Assembly: GCA_024362935.1 (NCBI GenBank)
Contig: JANCRA010000061.1
Location: 2,418,001 to 2,482,000 of the forward strand
DNA from: Setophaga petechia
Taxonomy: Eukaryota; Chordata; Aves; Passeriformes; Parulidae
Length of the DNA: 64,000 nucleotides
Direction: 5' to 3'
In this document: in pieces, positions 55,901-64,000 of the stretch
Layout: each line of letters begins with the position of its first letter
Position numbering within the stretch: the first letter of the stretch is position 1
Notes under the pieces: model-generated
The model's input: the letters and a program-made list of their open reading frames with translations, nothing else
What the model was told of the DNA's origin: nothing
Database searches by the model: none
Position numbers and translations under genes: made by a program

Positions 55901-57440
55901 CGGACAGCAGAGTCGGCCGCTGAGCTCAGCCCATGGTGACAATCACCAAGTGACCAATGGAAAATTCACCAAATCCTCATGAGGGGCAAGAGAAAACTCC
56001 CATGGTGCCTGACAGCCTGAAGCAACTGCCAGTTACAGATCATTCCATCCATGTAGAAAAAGAGACTTTTCCATTTAGGCAGAAAAGAGTTATTGAAAAG
56101 GAGGGCAGGAACAAACAATAAAGTTATTTGGGCTCATGCTTCTTGTGTCTGTTCGAAAGGCCAAGAAAATGCAATCCTTGTTCTTCTGACACAGCTCTCT
56201 GTTCATGATATAGGACAGTGAGTGCTGATGTGCAGGAGCTGATGGAAGGGACGGGACAAGGATGCAGCAGGCACAGTGCCAAGCTGACAAAGGGATGATC
56301 TCTGGCAGTGACACTGAAGGAGAAGACTTTGCAAGCAGGACAGGAAATGGCTCTTTGTTTCACCTCTTCTTTCAGTGCTGCTTAGAATATAGCCTGGAGC
56401 AAGCTGGGAACACCAGAGCATGGAGCCCTTTCCAGGCAGGGCTGCATCTGCTGAAGGGGTAGAGGGAGCCCAGCAGGATCACACACAAACCAGAAGGGAA
56501 CTGAGGAACCCCTGTGGTGGCAGTGAGCAGCCTCGGGCTCTGCTCACTGCTGGTGGCCTTTTCTATTGAACGATTTCCGAGGATTTCTGTTGTGCTCTGT
56601 ATTTCTAAGTGTTTTCTCCCTTGGTTTTTTTGGGTTTTTTTTTTGTTTTTTTGGGTTTTTTTTTTTTTTTTTTTTTTTTTTTGCTTGTCTCCTGCACCTT
56701 TATTTCTCCAAACTTTCCTACCCTGTCAGCAGCGGCCGCTGTCCAGAACTGACTCTAAAATATCAGCAAAGCAGCTGGCAATAGCAATGGCCCGAATCCT
56801 GTGGCTCAGGAATACTTAAGCCAGAGCACTGCCTGTGCCTTATGCCTTGTCAGCACCTCCTTCTCTCTGCAGTAACTAGTGATTAATGGAGTGCTTTTGC
56901 CTAAGGGCTCCTGAGAAGCAAATGTCGTGCTGGGATTCTCATGAGTGTATCTGTTAAGTTCATTGCTGGGTAGCAGAAAGTAAGGCTAGGGTAGCAGAGC
57001 AGCTGAGACCTGGTCGCTCCCTGCAAAGGGCTGGTGTATGATGTGGGAACATCATGTTCCATGATGAACGAGAAGGGTAAACGTGCTCAAGGTGCTGCAG
57101 GTGAGGTTTGAGTTCACTCATAGAGTAATCAGAGGTGGTGAGCACTGCAAGATCCAGCTGCAGTCCCCATCCATGTCCCTTTCAGTGGTGGCTTTAGGGT
57201 GTGTGCAGCCTGAATCCAGAGCCCCCTGGGGCGCTCCTGCGGCTGCCTTTGCACTTCGGGTGAGGATGCCCAGGAGCCCCTGAGGCCGGCAGTGGGTGGC
57301 GACCAGGGCTGGGGCTTGTGGCCTGGCAGGTGTGGCTCTGGGGGCTGTGACATGCCAGGGCATGGGTCACTGTCACTGGCCTCTGGAGCCCTGGCTAGCT
57401 CTGTGATGCTCCAAGGGCAATGGCAAGAACGGGGAACTGG
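55901..57440. other. no gene supported; long T tract
   Basis: Includes an impure T tract (56623-56682) with GGG interruptions, and otherwise unique-looking DNA without a recognisable exon set. Confidence 0.35.
56623..56682 (+). repeat. impure poly-T tract of about 60 bp
   Basis: T runs separated by ggg and g, ending in about 27 T in a row. It could be the A-tail of a minus-strand retrocopy, but no gene body was recognised beside it. Confidence 0.8.
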
Positions 57441-57950
57441 TTAGGTTAGGGTTTTGCCTGAGCCAGAACCTCTAGGCCAGCTGCCTAGCAGTAGAGATCG
57501 CCAGAGGACCGAGTGAAGGAGGCAGAAGAAGCTCTTCTGCGGTGTAAAGTGCAGGGACTTTATTAAAAAGCACAAGGAAGGTGCTTAAAAGAACACCTCC
57601 ACAAAGAACAGAAATTCAATACAACCCTCAGTGCCCCGTGCGCAGGTTTTTTAAATCTCTCAAAACGGGGGGTGGACACCATATAGTAACCAATAAGCGA
57701 CTCTCGGGGTGCGGTTTTGAGGGCTACAACAAATCAGAACAAGGGGAGGAGAGAGGGTTGGGACAGGGATTGGAGCTTAGGGTGAGGGACAGGGAACTTT
57801 CTGGAACAAAGGGTAGGGTTTGGGCTGATGGATGGGGCAAAGGGGCCGGGTTGTCTTGACAGACAGGGAAAAATCTGGTAAGGAGGGAGAGGATTCCTTG
57901 AGGGACACGTGGGTAGGAGGGCATAACATGAGAGGCTAACTGTAATTACT
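57440..57950 (-). mobile_element. LTR-like sequence, minus strand
   Basis: On the minus strand a CCAAT-type box (gcttattggttac), a TTTAAAAAAC TATA-like motif (plus about 57648-57655) and an AATAAA (plus 57559-57564) are in LTR order, followed by a purine/pyrimidine-biased U3. No borders could be fixed. Confidence 0.4.
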
Positions 57951-60590
57951 CGGGGAACATTTGAACATACTATTATAAAAATCCGAACATTTGACTCAGA
58001 AACTAATGCACTGCAACACAGAAATTCAGGCTTTCAGCAGCCGAGAGGTGGCACTATTAGAAGCCGCAGCAGCTGGTGAAAGCCATCTCTCTCTGCCGCA
58101 GGTTCTTGCTGTGTGGGAAGGCGCTGCGAGTCGTGGTGGCTGCACTCCCCCTTTGCTGGGAGGATGATCTGTACCAGGGGAGAGCAGAAAGCTGTCATGG
58201 TGAACAGAACATTGCAGTTCAGAGAATGGCACGGCCCCTGAAGGGCAAAACACTTGAAAGCATATAATTCTGTGCAGAACCGTTGCACAAATTTTCCCTT
58301 CTAGAACGTGCCCATTTTTGTATTCTGTAGATGAGTACTCTGGGTTTTATAGAATACAAGGGGTTTTTTCTTAAGGGCCTTGGGAGAACTCTCAATTTTA
58401 TTTCTATTTGCATTTTACATCCAGTATGTGTACAGATTTTTTAATTTTTGTTTTGTAAATACTTAGGGAAAAAATACCCAAGCATTTTTTAATCCCGTGG
58501 AATATTGTGATTAATATTTCTAGAAAGAAAACCTTGTTGAACAAGTGTGAAAATACAGAGAGAAGAAAAATAGCATAAAAGTCTTTTTAAAAAGGGTGTA
58601 TAGTGAGGACTGCAGAAGTGAGTAATTCCTCCAAGGGCAAATTCTTCAAGAACAGCCAAGATACTTCCTTAAATCAAGGGAAATATCACCTGAAGCCATA
58701 CAAAGTACAGCCAAAGCAAATTAAAACCCTTTGGAAAAGAGGGAATTTTGCCAGTGACTTCAGTCTGTTGGGATAACTGAGGGATGCCCATCATCCTTTC
58801 CCTGCATTCCTTGATATTTGTAGTGTGTTTTTTCCCAGTTTCTGTGAAGTGAATAGGAAGCTGCAGTTGTTTACCATTAATTTAAGCTCTTAGGGCAATT
58901 ACCAAGCACCATGTATGTTTTTTTGTAGCTGAGCAGGACTTGAGTTTCCCAAATCTTCTACAAAGCAGAAGGGAACCACACAGTTATTTGTGCTAATGTT
59001 AATGAAGGGTTTCATGAAAGCAGGTGAATGAGAGCATTGCATTATAAAACTTCCACATTCAAGGAAACAGGAGTGCGCTTGGAACAAAACATATAAGGCT
59101 AGCGTAACATCAGAACAGGATAAAAGAAGATTACTTGACAGGAAGTGATGTAGGGGAAAAAAAAGCCATTTCTGATATGTGTGCATGCATTTGTAAGCTA
59201 AAACAGAAAAAGAAAGGCAGAGATAATATGGAATGAAAATTTTAAAATTGCACTGTGCAGAAGAGACACACGAACCACCAGTGTGAACACAGCTGGAAGA
59301 TTCAGCTTGGAGATGGATTAGAGTGGAATCCATTCACTGAAGTTCTCTGGTGCACACGAGTGCAAAGACTGATGAAAAAAGAAGAAAAGTTTTATTTCTG
59401 AAAGCCGTTTAGATTCCTGGAAGCATTGTCTGGAGATGTAAAATCTAAAGCCTCAGAGAATCTGAACCTAAAACATCCCCAAATAGATTGATAAGGTATG
59501 ATGTGCACATCTCTGCTTTTTTCAGTCAATGAAATTGACAATGAATGTCTGGAAATTAGGAATGCCCACCCAGATTTTATCTCCATTACTTGAAGAACAC
59601 CTTAATAAGGCACTTCAGGAACTGAACAGTGACATTCTCACCCTTCTCTGTTTACTTTACGTTTGAATACAGGCTGGTAGAATGAGAGATCTGGCTTTAA
59701 TTTCTCCTCAAGTTACCTGTTGCACTTTCAGGTTAGGAGTAGATGTAAAATTCAGCTAATCACTCTTTCTATCCATGAATATTCCACTAGTGAACTGACA
59801 TGTAGAAACGTCCTTTTTCTCTTGGTACCTTCCTAAGTGGTGCCCTAATGAACAGGAGAGTTGCATAAATCTCACAGAAAATCACCAAAATTGCTGAAAT
59901 TAAAACTCAATTCCATGATAAAAGCTTTTGAGAAAAGGCTTGACAGGATCACTGAACAAACTCAAGCTTGGAAGAGAAACATGCATTTTAGCACTGATGA
60001 AGGGGAAAGAAAAAGAAATGCTGTAAAAATTCCAAGCTGAAGATAAGGAGAAAGACAGGCAGCACAGGAAGAACAAGGCCCTGTCAGATGACCCGTGGAA
60101 GGTAACTTAGTGCCCCAGCACCTTTAGAGGACATTCCCTGTCATTGGTGCAAGCAGCTGGAGACATAAATATTGATTGATTTGGGGGTCACCATCTTGGT
60201 AAGTGCAGAGGTGGTTCAATAACGTGACATGAGGGAGTTCCCTCAGAGCAACTGGGATGCCTGAAAGAAGTGAACAGCTCACCACAGCCTGGCCCGCTCG
60301 GCTGCTTTGCCTTCTGACCCTCCTGGGGAGGCTCTGACATTTCCTGTTCCCTCATGGAAGTGCAGCTGCTGCCAAGGGAAACGTCCCCATACTCACTCAG
60401 TGTTCCCTTTGCTTGCCAGATGTCCCATCTGCTGTTCCTGTCCAGGAGAGCTGCTGTGCACGGGAGGAGGAGACCGAGGGAGAGCCTGGAAACATCGGTG
60501 GCTGCAATCCCTCCTGATCTAGTGCTGTTTATGGATGTGTAGAGTTAGGTTTGGATAGTTACAAGTATAGGGCTATTTACGTACACTGAC
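57951..60590. other. 2.6 kb, no gene supported
   Basis: Only short open frames. A possible last-exon-like piece (tttgcttgccag at 60409-60420, then VPSAVPVQESCC in frame to a TGA near 60513) is noted, but no partner exons were found. Confidence 0.3.
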
Positions 60591-61180
60591 TGATATTTGT
60601 ATAGGGATATTTTGTGTGTATATTGTTATATTGATGTATGTATGTTCATCTGTTTACATCTGTAGTTATATTTACATACTTGTACAGCTCTGTAGCTATG
60701 CATTTCTATTGCTGGGGTCGTATGGATTTTTTTATTGGTCTATTGATAATTGTGTATTTATAGACAGGTTTGTTACGTTTGTATTATATTGTCATGTTGT
60801 ATGTCATGAAATATGTAATGCAAGTTTACATCTCTATATTGTTATGCGTATATATGTATTTACTTCTATTTAATTATGTATGGAGTTGTATAGTTCTAAA
60901 ATTTTATTTGTTTAGTTCTGGATCTGAGATTCTTTAGAGATGGATATTGATGTTTCTGTATTTGTATATGGCCTGTACGGTTGTAGTAATATGTAATAAA
61001 TTTAATTGTTAAACTTCAATTCAGTAACTTCAATATTTGTGTACAGTGAGTTGTTGCAGAGGGTTGCAATAAAGTAATTTTTTTTCACTGAAGTTGATAT
61101 CTGTATCTATTTACATAGCACAATTCTCACAATAAATTAGATTTTAATCCAAAAATGGTATTTCTATGTTTCTATATTGG
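60590..61180 (+). repeat. AT-rich, TG/TA-biased low-complexity DNA
   Basis: Recurrent tttgtata, ttatattg and tatgta words, with AATAAA near 60995, 61068 and 61132. No clear unit length. It might be the eroded 3' end of an element. Confidence 0.45.
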
Positions 61181-64000
61181 TAGCACAGGTGTTGCAATTT
61201 AAAATAAATTTCATTTTTAGAGATAAATTAATGTTTGTGTATTTGTTCATTAGTAGTGCAGGTGTAACTATCTGCAAGAAATGCAATGTTTCAACTGAAG
61301 TAAGTGTAGATTTGTGCTACCCAAAGCCATGGGCAGATGTAAATGCTGGAGGATTTTGGCCATGCAAATCTCCGGCCATGCCCAGCACATGCCCCACCTG
61401 CACACAGGCTGGGCAAGGGAAGCGCAGATTTGGGCTGGCAGCAGAGCCCCACGTTGGCTCAGAACTTGCTGCAGAGGCTGCTGAGAAAACTCCTGGACTC
61501 CGCTGAGCACAGAATCCAAGCAGGAGCCACCCAGGGAGGACAAATCCACCCCTCATCCCATGAGCAGCTCTTCAGGAAGCGCTCCAAGTGTCCCTCTGAA
61601 GCTCATCCCAGAGACCAGAAGCCAGCAGGGATCCTGAGCCAGCTCCGCTGCCTTTGGCAGCACTTTGGCAAATGAGCTGCAGCAAGGGGGAGGCAGCAGA
61701 GACTGTGACTGCTGCAGGCTGGGGATGAAGGAAGAGCCATGGACACAAGTGCTGAGATGCCCCAAAATCCAGAAGGAGGCTGGAGAACTGGGAATCAGCA
61801 AGTTCTCACAGACACTGAAATGATGGAAGCCCTTTGTGTGAAGTTCCATGGAGGAACTGACAGAGAGTTGCTGCTATGATCAGCAGTAGCAGAAAGCAAA
61901 AATGTACAAACACTAGGAGATGATCTATGTGCCCCACAAGCAATGGCTTCAAAAATGATATAATATATTCCTTATATTATATTATATTATATTATATTAT
62001 GTTAATCAAAATATATAATATATAAGAGCATGAAATTTAATGAACATGTATTTTTGGACAATTTTTTTTATATATATATTTTCATTTAAGATATATGTTT
62101 GAAACAGTCTTTCAGCTTGGGAGAGTGAAGATTTACAACACTGCAAAACCATCTGCCCACACAGCAGTCAGCCCCTGGGTGTGTGCATGCACACCCCCCC
62201 ACTGTGCTTGCGCTTCTCAGCATCTCGGGGCTGCTGTCTGCACAGAATTGGGATGCATTTAACTCGACAGAGCCACTAGTGAGGTGTCCAGCTTGCCACG
62301 AACACCCATGTGGCAAGGCACAACACAGAGCTCTCAAATCACATTACCACAGGTCTTTTCATTCCTGCTGGGCACTGAGAAACTCCTAAAAGCACCAAAA
62401 CCACTGAAAACAGGGTGGCAAAAATTGGCATCATGCTGCTGCTGGTATCCTCCTGGATGAAAATCTCTTGGGTTTCTTAAGGTCATAACTTTGCAAAAAT
62501 TAGGAAAACTGCTTAGCACTGGTAGCCAAATTGTGAATGGTTTTCTTGGCTTGGCAAAGCTGGGGTGTTAACAATGGACTCCGTCCGTGGTTCAAATCAC
62601 CTGCCCTCACCTACAGACAAAAAGCACCACCACCAGCAGCAGCAGAAGCTACATCAGTCAATTTTCTCAAAAAGCTGTGTTAAATTTGGGAGAGGAAAGG
62701 AAAACACATCAGACACTGTGGATTAATGACAAGACTCTGAGGAACAGTTCCAAAGCAAAGGGCAGCAGATTCTCTCTGGGCCACTGCTTGTGCTCCAAGG
62801 CAGCCGGGCTGCCCTGGCTGCCCAGGACCCTGCGCTCCACGGGCTCTGCAGAGCTGCACAGCGGGGAGGCAGCTTGGGGCACCTCAGCCCCTGGGCAGGA
62901 GCGGCTTCTTGCTCTGGAGGGCTGCCTGTGGGCAAAAGCAGAATGCTGGCCTTCTGCTCTTGGCCCTAGCCTGGCCTTGCAGGGCTAATCCTGTTCCCTG
63001 TCTCAAATGTGCTAAAGACAGACTTGTTTGTTTCCAGCTCTGCACAGGTGTGATTTGCACCACAAAATACCAAAGGACTAAGGCCTGAACAGCAGACCCT
63101 GACTGAAGCCTCAACAACAGGACCTGAGCCAAAGCTGCCCTCTAGATGACCTTCCCAACACAATGTTCTATGTATCTGCTCCTTAACCAAGTCTTACTAT
63201 CAAAAGGATTGTTGCATGCATTCACTGGTGAAACACGTCTTCGCCTTTCTGCATGAGGAAAATGGACAAGGCCACACCTGGCCTTGGTTCCTCCTTGAGC
63301 CCTGGGCAGGCTTGGGGAGAAAATCAAGAGGAGAATGAAACCAGCTGTCCCCCCAGCAGAAGCTCTGGCACATTGCTCGTCCAGCGCTATCAGAGCCGGG
63401 CTACTCTCACAGCGCACTCGGAAGCCTCGTGGCCGGCAAAGGTGGAGGCACTGCAGGATTTCCCGGTTCCCGGCCGTGGCTCTGCAGGGCTTGGCTGGGA
63501 CAGCTTCCCCCAGCTGATGTGCAGCTCTGGATGAAGGGGAAAGCATTGGGCTACCTGGTGATGTATCTTCCTTAATCACCAGAGACACCCTTTTGTAATA
63601 ATGCTGAGGTGCATTGCTTAGCTTATCCTTTCCTGACTCTTTTTTGCACTTTTGCATGACAGTAAATTACACTGTTCCTTCAGCTGGTGTCTGTGTCTGC
63701 ATCTCTGACCCTCCCCACCATCAAAACAAACACACAGCCAGTTTAACATGAGACCTGCCTCTCGGCCAGCCCATCTCTTGGCAAACACCCCTGGTGGCCA
63801 TCTCCACAAATGAAATTCCCACTTTGCAACTTCCTTTTGTGCAGACAGATGAGAAAAGGAGCCACTCCCAGCTCTGGACACCTCCAGAAACCAGCTGCTT
63901 TCAGCAGTCACAATCCGGAAATATCAATCTCATTCCTTAACCTGCCCACAGGGAGCTCCCACCAAGAGGCCTTTTATACAAGGATACCCACAGAAGAGCT
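61181..64000. other. 2.8 kb, no gene supported
   Basis: Contains an ATATT pentamer run (61970-62001), TA-rich DNA to 62096, a short cac/cag run near 62625-62646 and otherwise unannotated sequence. No exon set, CR1 or LTR was recognised. Confidence 0.3.
61970..62001 (+). repeat. (ATATT)n microsatellite
   Basis: About six perfect ttata/atatt pentamer units, continuing into imperfect AT-rich DNA. Confidence 0.85.

Noticed and set aside
54960..55982. 340-codon plus-strand open frame
   Set aside because: It begins inside a CR1 3' end and continues through CpG-rich DNA; overlapping long frames on both strands indicate a composition effect.
1..64000. CRISPR arrays, bacterial operons, riboswitches, tRNA or rRNA genes
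   Set aside because: The DNA is vertebrate; no such structures were seen. The tRNA-related sequence at 29367 is a retroviral primer site, not a tRNA gene.

Overview
The window is nuclear DNA from a bird, most likely a songbird (passerine). The evidence is: CR1 retroposon fragments; a PAK-type kinase gene and further PAK exon copies, a family I recall as strongly expanded in songbirds; an exon set of the bird-expanded maestro heat-like repeat (MROH) family; and a high load of endogenous retroviruses (ERVs) with alpharetrovirus-type Env. All genes are eukaryotic and split by introns, so only the ERVs and exons give long open frames.

Layout. 0.8-9.4 kb, + strand: nine phase-compatible exons of a PAK-like serine/threonine kinase, from the linker before the kinase domain to a possible stop exon; the upstream exons lie outside. 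9.4-14.2 kb: mostly unannotated DNA with a TTAGGA repeat, a CpG-rich block with a pyrimidine minisatellite, and a solo LTR (13.41-14.04 kb). 14.23-20.87 kb, - strand: ERV-A1, a young but internally deleted provirus. 20.9-27.1 kb: LTR-like pieces, AT-rich DNA and a decayed PAK exon. 27.43-45.52 kb, + strand: ERV-A2, an old member of the same family as ERV-A1. Its gag is split by ERV-B (28.665-38.695 kb), a young betaretrovirus-like provirus with open pol and env. ERV-B is in turn split by a solo LTR (32.808-33.599 kb). 46.1-49.3 kb, - strand: seven exons and the poly(A) signal of an MROH-like gene. 50.3-50.9 kb: two exons resembling the PAK N-terminal half. 51-64 kb: CR1 pieces, simple repeats, a second CpG-rich block, another LTR and long stretches where I see no gene.

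How it fits together. The host content consists of copies or parts of two expanded families (PAK-like, MROH-like) in a region repeatedly hit by retroviruses. The best structural result is the three-layer nest. The inner two insertions have exact 6-bp target duplications (AAAATT around ERV-B, GCCACT around the solo LTR), so the order ERV-A2, then ERV-B, then the solo LTR is fixed. LTR divergence agrees: roughly 10% for ERV-A2 in the part compared, and 6 differences in 699 bp for ERV-B. The ERV density would suit a repeat-rich compartment such as the W chromosome or a microchromosome, but nothing in the window proves that. All comparisons were made by eye; none was computed.
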